Assembly (NCBI GenBank): GCA_027257055.1
Contig: JAPVLO010000056.1
Location: forward strand, 62,001 to 126,000
Length of the DNA: 64,000 nucleotides
Direction of reading: 5' to 3'
Source of the DNA: Cephalopachus bancanus
Taxonomy: Eukaryota; Chordata; Mammalia; Primates; Tarsiidae
The translations under genes and the position numbers were made by a program. The notes under the pieces were generated by a model. The model worked only from the letters and a program-made list of their open reading frames with translations, did no database searches and was not told the origin of the DNA. This document shows positions 1 through 36,919 of this stretch, one piece after another (within the stretch, counting starts at the first letter, position 1; each line of letters opens with the position of its first letter).

Positions 1-132
1 ATCCAAATGTGTCCTCATTTGTGGGGCTGGAGGACAGTGGGGAGAGCTTCACTGGGGAGGTCTGGATGACAATGGGGGGGGGTCGAAGTCAGGAGGTGGA
101 TGGATGCACTCACCTCTCGGATTATGCTCAAG

Positions 133-195
133 GGTCTCTGGTCCCCTGCATGGGGCGCCTGGTGACAGAAGATCGTCTGAAGGAAGTGAAAGCTG
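133..195 (+). CDS. MROH7: MROH7 penultimate coding exon (start uncertain)
   Basis: The reading frame ends in TEDRLKEVKA and meets a strong donor (gctg|gtaagt, GT at 196). Joined to the exon at 686, the split codon gives Ala and the frame continues as [14 protein letters not shown], a typical HEAT-like helix pair. The open frame runs further upstream to the window edge, but the low-complexity Gly-rich translation before base 130 does not look like protein. I therefore place the acceptor at the AG at 131-132 (ttatgctcaag). That acceptor has a weak pyrimidine tract and is the uncertain part. The gene continues off the left edge of the window. Confidence 0.6.
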
Positions 196-654
196 GTAAG
201 TCATGCCCTGGGGTGGGGAGACTTCAGGGGGCAGTGAGATGGGTTGGATCACAGTAGGTGATGGGGAGAAGGAAGGGATTTGCCCCAAGGCAAGGACCTG
301 CAACCCAGTTCAGTTGTGCTTGTCTTTATCGGGGTGGGTACAGCATTAGGTCTCATGGGGTTACCGAGAGACAGGACATACAGCCCCACCCAGGGGGTCT
401 TACAATCGCCCTAAGGAAATGAGACTCGAAAGTTAAGACCCCCAATCACTCAGTGCAGCAAGAGTAGTTCAGACTCATGACGGGGGATGGAGTCATTTTG
501 TAACTAGGGAAGCTGATGGAGACAGTTTTTGATTCAGGCTTTGAAAGGTGTGAATAATTTGGAGGGAGGAGATGCTAGCTGAGAGTGCCAGAGCCAAGGC
601 ATGAAGGGAGAAAGAAAGGATGAGATTTGAGACCCACAGGGAGACCTGGTGTAA

Positions 655-930
<276 letters not shown>

Positions 931-1010
931 TGTCCTCGAGCCCCCGTCCTCCTCAGGTGGCCTAGGCCCAGCCGGGTGCACTATAAATGCCATGTGTTTT
1001 ACCTGTCTCT
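931..1010 (+). other. MROH7: Probable MROH7 3' UTR
   Basis: Unique, GC-rich sequence follows the stop codon, then 'cactataaatgcc' near 980 and a T/G-rich stretch ('catgtgttttacctgtctctcc'). TATAAA is a known weak variant of the polyadenylation hexamer and no AATAAA lies nearby, so the 3' end could be near 1000. A weak signal would fit readthrough into TTC4. This is inference only. Confidence 0.35.
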
Positions 1011-1140
1011 CCTGAGCGTGTCCTCATAGGAGATGCGGCAGGCTTGGAGCCGCCATTGCTCTGTGTGACAGTTTGCGCGAAGAGCATAACCTTCATCTGT
1101 CCATCCGGTCCCTTTGGCTAACTGTGTACTGACACATAAA

Positions 1141-1232
1141 GTAAACAGTTTGATCCATGTTGGGAAGCTGAGGCTCAGAGAGGTGAAGTGGCTTGCCCAC
1201 AGCCACACAGCAAATCTGCTGGATGTCTCAGT
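1141..1232 (-). repeat. MIR fragment
   Basis: It contains the MIR-type run 'ggaagctgaggctcagagaggtgaagtggcttgcccacagccacacagc' (shown here in part): the conserved core region reading gctgaggctcagagaggt followed by cttgcccacagccacaca. Many MIRs of this kind occur through the window. Confidence 0.75.
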
Positions 1233-1505
1233 TTCCCCTCCTTCACATTATAATAACAAAAGGAGATGATGATTTGGGTGGCCCTTAGGGGAAAGGAGGG
1301 GGAAAGAAGAGACAACCCCGCGACGTCATGCGTATCCCAGAATTCTGATCTCCCAGTCCCACCCTCGATCTTTGCCCAGCAACTGACCATCACTGATTCT
1401 AGCGATATTTACGGAGCACTTAACCTGGGCCAGGCCTCTTCTGAGATTCCAGTGATGAGTGAAGCCCAGTTCCAGGCCAGGCCCTGAGTAGTTCATGGTC
1501 TGATG

Positions 1506-1735
1506 CAGTGGTTCTCAACCAGGGGAGATTTTGACCCCCCGGGGACTACTGAACCATGTCTGGAGACGTTCCCGGCTGTTACAATGTTGAAGGTGGGTGC
1601 TTTTATCATCTAATGGGTAAAGGCCAGGGTTGCTGCTAAACATCCTTCAGTAATTCCCAGGACAGTCCTCACAAAGAACGATCTATCCCAAATTGTCAAA
1701 AGTGTCAAGGTGGAGAAACTTTGGCCAAATGATAA
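1506..1735 (+). mobile_element. MER20 (hAT-Charlie DNA transposon fossil)
   Basis: It starts with the MER20-like terminus 'cagtggttctcaaccagggg', has an interior 'catctaatgggtaaaggcc' and 'gctgctaaacatcct', and ends 'caaggtggagaaac'. About 230 bp is close to the full MER20 length, with inverted ends preserved. It is non-coding and ancient, shared by placental mammals. Confidence 0.8.
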
Positions 1736-1736
1736 A

Positions 1737-2016
1737 GGCTGGGCATAATGAATGGCTTATACCTGTTATCCCAGCACTTTGGGAGGCTGAGGCAGGAAGA
1801 TCACTTGATACCAGGCATTTGGTCCACATAGCAGGACCCTAGCTCTACAAAAACTTAAAAATTAGCCAGGCATGGTGGCTCACACCTGTAGTCCTAGCAA
1901 TTCTGGAGGCTGAGGTCATGGGAGGATCGCTTGAGCCCAGGAGGTCAAGGTTGCCATGAGCTATGCTCATGCAACTGCACTCCAGCCTGGGCGACAGTGA
2001 GACCCTGTCTCAGAAC
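1737..2016 (+). mobile_element. Alu (J-like), old
   Basis: A dimeric Alu reading ggctgggcataatgaatggc to 'gagaccctgtctcag'. The middle reads 'aaaaacttaaaaattagcc' and the right arm has 'gcttgagcccaggag', both AluJ-type. It is well diverged. Its A-tail has been replaced by the CA microsatellite that follows. Confidence 0.85.
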
Positions 2017-2024
2017 ACACACGT

Positions 2025-2061
<37 letters not shown>
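2017..2061 (+). repeat. (CA)n microsatellite at an Alu 3' end
   Basis: A run of acacac with one interruption (acacacgtgcacacac), directly attached to the 3' end of the preceding Alu. Alu A-tails are a known seedbed for such repeats. The tract is likely length-polymorphic. Confidence 0.95.
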
Positions 2062-2062
<1 letters not shown>

Positions 2063-2775
2063 CCCCAAACATATAAAGACACACAGCAGAGTAGGTCAGC
2101 ATGGGGACTGAAGGTACAGAGGCCAGCTAGGAGTTGGGGTGTCAGAGAAGGCTTCCTAGAGAAGAGACCCTCCCCACTCTGCAGGGGGCTTGAAAAAATG
2201 ACCACATGGGGGGGCATATATGGAAGGGAACAGGGCACATGGAACCAAGGACCATCTGCGGTTATGTGGTATGACGGAGGGCAAGGGTCAGGCCACCAAG
2301 GCCATGAAGATTGTGTTGAGGAAGGGGACTTCATCCTGAAGGAGCAGGGAGGCATTGTAGGTGCTAAGCACAGGAGAGATGCTGGTAGATTTCTGATTCA
2401 GAAAACTCCCTCGTCATGGGGATAAGGAACCCTCGGCCATGCTGGTGGGACAGTAGATTGGTGCAGCTATTCCAGACAGGACTCTGTCAGTATTCAGCCA
2501 TATACAGTTCCTGCCCATCTGTGACCCAGTGACTCCACTCATGGGCACACATATTGGGCGAATCTTCCAAAGGATCATAAAAAGATGTACAAGGAAATTT
2601 ATTACAGCATTCTCTCTGGTGCTGGCGAGAGGAGGCAGCTTGGGTAGCCATCCCTGGGGAGACAATGTGCACCACAGCGCCCCACACAGTGGTTAGAGAC
2701 TGTGGGAGGGACCCAAAACCCAGTCTGAATGAAAAAAGCCTATCAAAATGTATGCACAAAAGCATTCACATTTTT

Positions 2776-3067
<292 letters not shown>

Positions 3068-3577
3068 TCACATTTTTTAGAAACACATACAGACTGAGAA
3101 GACACATGGAAACACACTCGAATGATTGACTAGGGAGAAAGATTCTGGGGTATAAAAGGGAGTGATGAAAAGACAAGCAGAAGAAGTTCATGCTGTATTG
3201 GAGTGAAAGGCTGGTTGGTAAGATGGGCAAGCGCACAGTCAGGAAGGCCTGGTCAGAAACTGCCGAGGGAATGGCAGACGGACTGTGCGGAATGGAGAGA
3301 GTGGGCGGGCCTGCGGGAGACGGAGGAAGGAGAGTTTCAGAAGCTGGTGGTTGGCAGGCTAGAGTAGGGAGAAAGGAGAGGAAGGCAATGGGGATGGTGC
3401 TGAGTTTCCCGGTGGATTACTGAGCCAATGAGGCCCCACGCTGAGTGGTGAATCCACCACCAGGAGCAGGTCTGTGGGAGCGGGAGATGTGAATGAGTTC
3501 AGTCTGGACATGGCGAGCTTGAGGGACTGTGCAACAAACTCAAAGGGGGCAGCCACAAGGTGGTTGGCTGCTGCCAT

Positions 3578-3903
3578 GGTCTGAATGTTTGTGTCCTCCG
3601 CAAAATTCCCTTGCTGAAATCTGAACCCCCAATATGATAGCAGTAGAGGTGGGGCCTTTAAGAGGTGAGTGGGGATTCATGAATGAGATTAGTGCCCTTA
3701 TAGGAGAGACCTCGGGGAGCTCTCTCACCCCTTCTGCCACGTAAGGACACAGTGAAAAGATGGCAGCAGGCCCTCACCAGACACTGAATCTGCCAGACCT
3801 TGATCTCGGATGTCCTAGCCTCTGCAACTGTAAGAGACAGATGTTTGTTATTTGTGAACCCCAAAGTCTATGGTATTCTATGATAGCAGCCTGCATGGGA
3901 TAA
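3578..3903 (+). mobile_element. MLT1-type LTR (ERVL-MaLR endogenous retrovirus fossil)
   Basis: A solitary LTR-like unit reading 'tggtctgaatgtttgtgtcc', then 'aggtggggcctttaagaggtg', 'gattagtgcccttatag', 'cttctgccacgtaaggacaca', 'ccctcaccagacactgaatctgcc' (in part) and 'agtctatggtattctatgatagcagcc'. This is the arrangement of an MLT1A-like LTR. It is non-coding and old. A second copy in reverse orientation lies at 62884-63297. Confidence 0.75.
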
Positions 3904-4105
3904 GATGGATGCACAGGGCTGGAGCTCAGCAGAGGGGTTTGAGGGGGAAACAGACTTGGGATTCATTGTATACTGGGAGTGGGTGAGACTCCCCTAGGAG
4001 AGTGTGTAGAGTGGGGAAGACATAAGCCCGATGAACACCCAAATGATGCTTCTTCTGGAGATGAGGATCCCGTGAAGTTGACCATACAGTCTTCCTCCAA
4101 GAAGG

Positions 4106-4430
4106 TTTTTGTTTGTTTGTTTGTTCTGAGTGAAAATCTCACTCTGTCACCCAGGCTGGAGTGCAATGTGGCATGCTCAAGGCAACTGCAGCCTTGACCT
4201 GCTGGGCTCAGGCGATCCATCCAGGCCATCCATCTGAGGCCACCCAGGCCCAGAACAAAGATTTCTGGGTCTGGGTTGGACTACAGTTGTGCTACCACGC
4301 CAGGTTAATTTTTTGATTTTATTATAGAGATGAGGTCTCGCCAAGTTTCCCAGGCTGGTCTCGAACCCCTGGGTTCAGGCCTCCACCTCCCAAAGTGCTG
4401 TGATTACAGGCATGAGCCACCGTGCCCAGT
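4106..4430 (-). mobile_element. Alu (J-like), reverse orientation
   Basis: The reversed T-rich tail is a (GTTT)n run at 4106-4125, followed by 'ctcactctgtcacccaggctgg' (in part), and the element ends 'gagccaccgtgcccag'. Possible target duplication: cttcctccaa before and tcatcctccaa after. Confidence 0.85.
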
Positions 4431-4534
4431 TTCATCCTCCAATAAATGGCAGGTCAAGGCTGTTGGCATTCTGGGACTGAGAGAGCAGGAAACAAGGGTG
4501 GCCCATGTGCACAACTCTCCCCATTGCCAAGAAT

Positions 4535-4760
4535 GCTCACAACCACTGCATCCTTTGCTTGGCTTTATTGCTGACATTCTACAGACTAGGACAAAGCTTA
4601 AAAGCTTAAAAGACTGTGGGCTTTGCCCACAGTCACACAAGGGAACCAATGGGAGTGTGGGTCTCATACTACTCCCAACTCCTCTACCTGAGCTCTTTTC
4701 ACCCAGAGACACTGCTGCTTTCGTTGGCCAGAACCCTGGTCTGAGGTGATCTTGGCAAAT
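4535..4760. repeat. MIR
   Basis: MIR-like text: 'gacaaagcttaaaagcttaaaag', 'tttgcccacagtcacacaag' and 'tcccaactcctctacctgagctct' (in part). It is old and diverged. Confidence 0.6.
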
Positions 4761-5489
4761 GACGGTGGCTGTGTTCTGGGTCTGGGTGGCCTCGGAGCAG
4801 AGCAGGGACTGATCAGCTCAGTTATTGGTCAAGGCCAGCAAGCAGTCATGAGTTGGTCAAGCCCAGCAAGCAGTCAAGAGCACTGGGCAAGTCACTTCCC
4901 TTCTCTGAGATTCCCCCGCTGTCACCTGTAAAATAGGTTTTTGTTAGTGTTCTTATAGGAATCAAATGAAAAAAAAAGGAAGCAAAGGGACTTTGTAGGC
5001 TCTGCACTCAACAGAACAAGGAAGGGAGCCAGGGTTGGGGAGCGGGGCTGAAGGAGGAAGTATGGAAAAGGAGGTTTGGATTTGAAGGGAAGGGCACACT
5101 TGGGCAGGTGTCCTGCTGGGTGTAGAACTCCAGGCGCTGGCACTGGAAGGCTCATGATCCCCATGCATCATCCTTAGCCTTGCTGCCTCCCTTAGTCCCA
5201 TGCCAAAGAATGACCAACTTGCCAGCTCCACTGCTGGGCTTCAGATCTTTCCTCTCCCTTGGTCTTCACCGGCAGCCTCCTTGTCAATCTCTTAACCCCG
5301 CCTCCCCGCAACGATCCTTCACCTGGCCGTCCAGGCCTTCCTAAGATAAATGTGTCTCCCACCACTCTAAGGTCTTTTCAGTGGCTGAGAAGTGACTGAC
5401 GAACAAATGAGCAAAAGAAGCGACACTGGGGCCTTTGTGGGGCTTGTGTTTATCCGCCACTCCAAAAGCATTTGGGACTGGCGAGGCTA

Positions 5490-5674
5490 AGGTTCTACCT
5501 AGGGGAGGGCGGGGCGGAGGCGGGGTTTGTTCGGGGAGGGGTGGGGCCATTCCAGCGGAGGGGCCATTCCGGCGGAACCCTAGGCGCGCGGGCTGGCGCG
5601 GCCCGGACAACTGAGAGAAGGGTGCCCGCGCCGCCGGAAGGAGCCTCCCGCTTCCAGGCGTCAGTATATCCACT
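5490..5674 (+). promoter_or_regulatory. TTC4: TTC4 CpG-rich promoter and 5' UTR
   Basis: A GC- and CpG-rich segment without a TATA box. It has a cluster of GC boxes at 5503-5526 (gggcggggcggaggcgggg), typical Sp/KLF sites, then a 17-bp tandem duplication at 5543-5576 and CpG-dense sequence up to the start codon. This is the usual layout of a broad housekeeping promoter. The exact transcription start is not determinable by eye, but is likely between about 5560 and 5650. Confidence 0.75.
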
Positions 5675-30476
<24,802 letters not shown>

Positions 30477-31700
30477 CTGAGCCAGGCTGTGGAGCCAGCC
30501 CTGGTTCTCCTCCCTTCCCCTCTCCTGGCATGCTTGGATTGGCTGGACGCACTCCTGGACGTCAGCATCTTGTTTCTGCCACCCTGGGGATAGTCCTGCC
30601 TAGCATCATGGTGGGGAAAGAGCCACTGACTTCCCAGAGCTGCCCCCTCTGTGACCACCTACTGAGCTACAGCAGGTCTTCACTCTTCTCAGTTGATACA
30701 GAATTCTGCGCCTTGGTCACGACGTCCTTGCACTGTCTCTGAAGGGACCATCTGCAACAGTTCTGCAGCCGACCCGAGTAACTCACCGCCCTGTGGAGAC
30801 TAACTCAGTGCCCAGTAACATGGTTCTGAGCCTTTGTAGAGTGAGACACCTTGGGGAAGCTGCCCCTCAGACCGCACACAGACATGCCAACTGTGTGCAT
30901 CGTTTCAGGGCTTTAAGGCTGAGAGACCTGCTTCGGTTATTTCATGGGCACAGGGGGAGCTGTGTGGGGCTGCTGTAGATGCCTTTGCGGGGGGAAATGG
31001 GACCCAGGAGCCACATCCTGTTCTACATTTGTGAGGACTGTACAGACGGGGGTCCTTGGTACTCCTGAGTGATCACTGGCTTCCTGGCCTTTGTAGTGTG
31101 GAGAACTGTGACACGTGGACAGTGGCCTGAATTCCTCTGCAGTTTTCACGTTTTAGGATCTTGTGCCTTTTAAATTGGAAAATTTTCTTGCATATTGGGT
31201 CACTGTCATAGGTGTCTGCAGCTGTTTGCTCCCCTTCCGAGAGGATTTGTATGTCCATGTCCTCACCTGTAGCTGTATGGCTTCTCACAGTACCCACCCC
31301 ACACCCCGGGGGGGTACTTCCTGTTCCTGAGGCGAAGGGAGGTGAGCAGTCATGGCCTGCACTGCGTCCAGCAGAAGTGTGAAGACTATGAGTGGTGGGC
31401 TCGTGGCCTTCCCTCTGCTGTGAGAACACTCGTCTCCCAAAGGAGCTGTTCCTTAGCCTAGGTGCCAGAACAGTAAGACGCGTGGAGCCATGCTGAAGCA
31501 TGAAGGAGGGAGAGACTTTGGTTGTGGTAGGCACCCGGGCTTGGAGGCTGTTTGTTACTGAGCTGACAATACATGGTTAAACTGAAGCCAGCTGCTGTCC
31601 TTAAGATGGACTAATTTGGGGTTTTGTGGTATGTGCTTTACTACTTTTGAAGATAAATTGGCTATGGCATATTTACAAAGAACCATGACTTGTGGCTGGG
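30477..31700 (+). other. TTC4: TTC4 3' UTR (end not fixed)
   Basis: Repeat-free sequence follows the stop codon to about 31.8 kb, unlike the Alu-rich introns, as expected for a 3' UTR. No canonical AATAAA is seen. The best late candidates are AT-rich 'gaagataaattggc' and 'atatttacaaagaacc' near 31650-31690. The end position is inference. Confidence 0.4.
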
Positions 31701-32340
31701 AAGCTGAACCCCAGCCTCCTCATAAGCCTGGTTTTGGCCACACTTAGGCCATTCTCTTTCACTCTCCTGCTAGAGACTCCATCTGCCCTTCTTTGGAAGG
31801 ACTCAGAGCTTTGTGTAAGGGGCCTAACTTAGTCAGCAGCAGCCCCGGCAGGGTTCCCGGCAGCAGCCCTCACCAGCCATCCCACACGCCCTGTGCCATC
31901 TCCCTCAGCTCTGCTTAGAGGATTACCCAGCTCCTGGCCCCCACACAGGCTGAGAGGAGAGGCGCTGGATGCCAGCAGGTCGTATACTGAAAAGTACACA
32001 CCTGAGAAGGGTCTGAGACCTTCATCCTCAGCACCCAGCAGGCCAAGGCTCCTGGCAGGCTGGTCACCACCTAGCTTCTGCTCTCCCTTCTCTTCAGTGT
32101 CCTCCCCTCCCTCATTGGGTGGGACCAAGGGTCCTGGGGAGATAAGGGGTTTGGAAAGGCAGGCTGTCAGGCCATATGTGGATCCTGTGGGCCCAGGACT
32201 GCTGCTCGGGGCCTGGTTCCCCTGTTAGGTGGCTCCCCCACACTTGACACTCACAGGCTTGTCCCTAGAGCCCTTCTGTGCAGATGCTGTCTGTGGAGTG
32301 CCCAGCCCAGTGCCTGGCATGTGATTATTTTATAAATAGC
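31700..32340. other. Intergenic, no feature recognised
   Basis: GC-moderate sequence between the TTC4 3' UTR and the next Alu. The open frames on both strands have no family resemblance and are taken as chance. Confidence 0.6.
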
Positions 32341-32343
32341 TCT

Positions 32344-32635
32344 AGCCAGGCTCGGTGGCTCAGCCTGTAATCCTGTGCCTTTGGGAGGCTGAGGTGAGTG
32401 GATTGCCTGAGCCCGCGGGTTCGAGACCCGCCTGGGCAGCGAGACCTCATCTCTATAATAAATAAAAAAATCAGCCAGGCGTGGTAGCGCATGCCTGTAA
32501 TTCCGGCTACTCGGAAGGCTGAGGCGGAAGGATCGCCGGAGCCCAGCAGGTCGAGGCTGCGGTGGCCGGGAGCAGCCACTGCAATCCGGTCTGGGCAACA
32601 GAGTGAGATTCCAACTCTAAATAAATAAATAAATA
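32344..32635 (+). mobile_element. Alu, youngest lineage-specific type
   Basis: It has 'gcccgcgggttcgagacccg', the shortened 'gggcagcgagacctcatc', 'ataataaataaaaaaatcagc' (in part) and 'gagattccaactc'. Target duplication: ataaatagctct before and aaatagctctt after. Confidence 0.92.
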
Positions 32636-32695
32636 GCTCTTGACTCAAGCACACCATATTCAGGGCACATCCATGCAGACTGGTCGCATTAGAGC

Positions 32696-32885
32696 AGCAG
32701 TGATTCTCAGCCAGCGGTAATTCAGCGCCCCAGGGGACATCACAGCTTGGTGGGGTGCTAAGGCATCTAGTGGGTAGAGAGGCCAGGGGTGCCCCTGGAC
32801 ACCCTACAGTGCAGAGGGCAGCCCCCACAACAAAGAATCATCCAGTCCAAACTGTCAGTCATGTTGAGGTTGAGACTTGCACAAA
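32696..32885 (+). mobile_element. MER20 (hAT-Charlie), second copy
   Basis: 'gcagtgattctcagccagcg', 'gcatctagtgggtagagagg', 'cccccacaacaaagaatcat' and 'gttgaggttgagac'. Same family as 1506-1735. Confidence 0.82.
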
Positions 32886-32889
32886 AGAT

Positions 32890-35800
32890 GAAAGCTTTTG
32901 TTCAGCCACCAGCCTGTGTAAGGAACATTTTTATAATAACAATCCCTAGAAGTACTTTTCGATCCTCTACCAGGTCCAGCGGCAGGGGGACATACAGGCC
33001 TGTGTCCACTGGCATCTTGGTCATTAGGCCCTTATGTCACCAGCACACAGATGGGAAAAGGAAAGGGCTCTGACTCTGCTGAGACATGATCCTGTATTCA
33101 AGTGCTGTTGGCCTACTCCTGCTCTGTCCCACTGTGTGGGGGTCACATGACATTCCTTTTCTCTGAGCATCTGTCAGATGGAAAGGGGAAGGGGAGGCCT
33201 GGGTGTTGGCCATGTTCTCTGCAACACTTTATCTTGAGACACAGCCTGGCCCCTTTCAGCCAACACTCAGTGGGCAGTCCTTGCAGAAGAGTCAGAGGGA
33301 ATGGGGCCTGGATACATAGGACCCCGTGGTCTGTCAGCAGCTGGGAAGAAGCCTTCATGGCTAGAGATAGGCCCATCATGAACCCTGGGTCAATTGGGAA
33401 AGCAGGTGCCAGCCTCCTCACTGACCTCAGCAAGACAAGAGCAGTTTATGTGGCCTGGGGCAAGCCCCATCACGTTACAGGCCTCTGCCCCCGTGTGATA
33501 TATGAGAGGCTTGGAGACACAATCCCTAAGGCCCATGTGTTTCTACATTCTGGGACCGTGAGTGTGGATTTGGGGGCTCAGCACAGCAGGCTTGACAAGG
33601 GAGCCCCCTCCCTTGGCAGGGCTAGGGGCTCACATGGGAGAAAGCCACATGGGATTAGAGCAGGGAGGTGCATGGCCAGGTAGTGCAGTGTCTGCCTCCC
33701 GATGGAGGAGAAAGCAGTGTCTCACTGTCGTCATCCACTGAAGCTTATTTGAGACACTGTCATTCACTGAACCTTATTCTGCAGAAGACTCCGAGGCTCA
33801 GAGGGAAAGGAACTCGCCCAAGGAACATGTCACCCATAATGTCTCATGTCATTTGCCCAAACCACTGGGCATGAATTCAGTATGGCCATGGCCATACGCA
33901 CCAACAATGACCAGCTGAAGCAGGACAGGTGAGAAGGTGCCAGGACACAACCCTCCTGCTGCCCTCTGCACCATGTGAAGGTGCACAGGTGCGTGGGGCA
34001 CAATCCCGTGAGGTGGCTTCCTTGCCCTGTTTACAACTCCTGGAACCCAGGAAACCTCCCTGGCAGGCCACAGGATGCTGAGGGCACTCCAATCCTTGAA
34101 CGAGACACGCGTCCTCACCCGCTGTTGTGGAGTTTGTTTGGGCATTTCCAGGGACACTGGGCCAGAAAGACCTATTTGCTTCTGTCATTCAGCCACAAAC
34201 TTCACGAAGGCTGGCTGTGGGTTGGATTCCAACCCAAGCCCTGCTCTTGAGGAGGCCAGGCTATCAGGGAGAACGACGGGGAAACCAACCAGCATGAAAG
34301 GAGGGCACACATGATCTGCTGAGCACAGCCAGGAGTGACTGATACTGTTGGGGGCTTCCCAGACATGCCAGGTGAACGGCCTTAGGGACAGCGGGGCCTG
34401 AGGTAAGAGTTCCCAGCAGAGGGCTCAGCATTTGCGAGGGCCTAGAAGCCTCTCCCGACCCCGCCCTCCCCGGTGTTCACCACTTCCTTGCCTTTGCTCA
34501 CATGCCATCAGACCCTGAGCTCCATGAGGGGCTGGCCTGTACCTGATGCTGTTAGGCCAGGTACCCTCAGCTGCCCACGCTGTGCTCAGAGAATGTGGTG
34601 GGCACCCCACTGGCCTGTTTGAGGATCAGTGGGTGTGATAGTGTGGAGCAGAGGGGATGGGGGCGGGAGGTGGACGGTTTGCCTTGTCAGGGGCCCAGGT
34701 ATGGACTTCATTCTGTGCACCCTGGGCAGCCATGGATGTGTCTCTCAGGGAGAGCTCTGTCCGGAGGGGTTTCCCAAAGCTCTGGCAGCCAGAGCGGGGT
34801 CACTGTGGGGTGGGAGGTGAAAGGCAGCCTCGGGTGGCACATGAAAAAAGTACCAGGTTGCAGAAGGTGCAGGCTGAGCCCTTGCTGAGTAGGAGGGGAA
34901 GAGGCCGGTCTGGGTGCAGCCCAGAGTGTGTTGGGAAGCTGCTGCCAAGACGGAGCCTGGGGGATTCCATGGGTCCCACCCTCCAGAAGAGCAAGTGGGG
35001 ATGCACACTGGCTCAAGGATTAGCGTGCCTTCAGCACCCTGTGGACTGCAGGTAGGCGTCCTGGGTTCCAGGTGTCGTAAGCAGGGCAAGGAAGTGCCTT
35101 ACAGATCTCTGGCAAAGCCTTCACACACAGTGTCTTGAGTTGATGCACTCAGCTGCCCCCGATGGAGGAGGGGCAGGGCGGGTGCAGCACCAAGGTTAGC
35201 AGTGACTGGTGGGCCTGGGGCCCCTCCTTTACCCCGTGTTAGTCATTTTGGGCACCAGGCAGTCTAGGGAACAGCACTTTGCCTCGGATGATTCTCCGCT
35301 GACTTGACCCCCAGACGAGGAAGCGTCCCAAGGCTCTTTGGCGCCATACAGGAAAGGCCTCTCTGTGAGCAGACTCAGTTCTCAGGCGTCATCGCTCTCA
35401 ATCCTAGTCCCAGAGGTGCAGCCAGACCAGAAAGCGTCCTGCCTGTCGTGGAGAGTCCTGGATAGAAAGCAGGAGCCCCAGGACCTGCTGAGGGCCAGCG
35501 CCAGGGACTGCTTAGCCCTGGCGGCTTTTTGCTCTCTCTGGGCCTCAGTTTTCTATCTAAAAAATGGAGACAATACGCTAGAAGGTACTGCATCCCTGTA
35601 AGTGCTTGGCATTTTTTCTTTTTTAAGCAGCATGTGACATCAGCCCTCACTGGGGAGGCCGCCTTCTAGCCTGCAGACATTCTTGGTTTTGATTGCAGTT
35701 CTGCTACGTAAGGGCTGTGTGCAAGTCACTGAAACACCCTGAGGCCCAATCTGATCCTCTGTAAGTCTGGCTCAAAGCACAGCCACAAATGGGGGTTTGG

Positions 35801-35990
35801 GGAGGACTGCGACGCTTCCATGCTTTGCACTGTGTTCAGCGTCTTCACCTGAGGTCCGGCTGCTGTCAGCAGGGCTCAACAACCCCGCGAGCCCAGCCAA
35901 AGTCATGGGCTGGGCACGCCCCTGGGACACACCTGGAATAAATGTCACCCAGATCTGCATGCCCCAGAAGGTGGTGAAGGTTGTGAGGAT
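32890..35990. other. Intergenic, mostly unique GC-rich sequence
   Basis: There are several open frames (for example 33102-33683 and 34657-35055), but none shows a recognisable domain or a splice-consistent partner. MIR-like fragments are seen around 33700-33860 ('actgtcattcactgaacctt', 'gaggctcagagggaaaggaact' in part) and 35500-35750 ('gggcctcagttttctatcta'). Nothing else is recognised. Confidence 0.55.
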
Positions 35991-36043
35991 GCCCAGATGC
36001 AGGGTCTAATTGTTTGTTTTATTTTTATTTTTATTGTATTGTT

Positions 36044-36626
36044 TGACTCGGAGTCTCACTGTGTCACCCAGGCTGGAGCGCAGTGGCACGCTCATGGCCA
36101 CCCCGGTGTCCACCTGCTGGGCTTGGGCGATCCTTCTGCCTCAGCCTTCTAAGTAGCCAAAACTACAGGCATATGCTACCATGCCTGGCTAGTTTTGGTT
36201 TTTTTTTGAGTCGGAGTCTCACTCTGTTGCCCAGACTGGAGTGCAGTGGCCGTTCCCGGCCACCACAGCCTCGACCTTCTGGGCTCCGGCGATCCTTCCG
36301 CCTCAGCCTTCCAAGTAGCCGGAATTACAGGCAGGCGCTACCACGCCCAGCTGATTTTTTGATTTATTGTAGAGATGAAGTCTCACTGCCCAGGCGGGTC
36401 TCGAACCCGCGGGCTCAGGCAATCCACTCACCTCAGCCTCCCAAAGGCGTGGGATTACAGGCTGAGCCACCGAGCCTAGCTTAGTTTTTATTTATCTATT
36501 GTAGAGATGAGGTCTTGCCAAGTTGCCTAGGCTGGTCTTGAACCCGCAGGCTCAGGCGATCCACTCGCCTCAGCCTCCCAAAGTGCTAGGATGACAGGCT
36601 GAGCCACCGAGCCCGGAGCCCGGCCT
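36044..36626 (-). mobile_element. Alu interrupted by a younger Alu, reverse orientation
   Basis: Outer element: 36044-36195 ('gactcggagtctcactgtgt' onwards) and 36481-36626 ('tctattgtagagatgaggtc' onwards, to 'gagccaccgagcccgg'). The inner element occupies 36196-36480. The outer halves join in register across the gap. Confidence 0.85.
36196..36480 (-). mobile_element. Inner Alu, youngest lineage-specific type, reverse orientation
   Basis: It reads 'gagtcggagtctcactctgt' to 'ctgagccaccgagcctagc', with 'tctcactgcccaggcgggtc' and 'gaacccgcgggctc'. Possible target duplication: ctagttttgg before and ttagtttttat after. Confidence 0.9.
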
Positions 36627-36629
36627 GTT

Positions 36630-36788
36630 TGTTTGTTTGTTTTTAAGAGACAGGGCCTCGCTCTGTTGCCCAAGCTGGAGTACACTGGTGCAGTCATAGC
36701 TCACTGCAACCTCAAGCTCCTGGGCTCCAGTGATCCTCCTCAGTCCCTGAGTAGCTGAGATTACCAGGGTGAGCCACCACACCCAGCT
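36630..36788 (-). mobile_element. Alu half element, reverse orientation
   Basis: A (GTTT)n tail, then 'aagagacagggcctcgctctg' (in part), ending 'gagccaccacacccagct'. It is followed at 36789-36801 by agatgcagggtct, which also occurs at 35994-36006, so the outer boundaries of the nest share one target duplication. Confidence 0.82.
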
Positions 36789-36919
36789 AGATGCAGGGTC
36801 TTGACGAGGTCCATAGACTCCCTGTTCATGGCACGGTGCCTGCCACCAGCAGTCTCTCCATAGGACTGAGCCAATGCCTGCTCCTCTGAGGACCAGAGCA
36901 AGACCCAGAGCTGAATCCT

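Noticed and set aside
1931..2425. 164-codon frame with a Thr-His run
   Set aside because: It starts in an Alu and crosses the CA microsatellite; composition artefact.
36083..36484. Long frames such as ...[21 protein letters not shown]
   Set aside because: This peptide recurs at every reversed Alu in the window (10492, 11921, 32251, 41215, 43091, 61873). It is the antisense translation of Alu, not a gene family.
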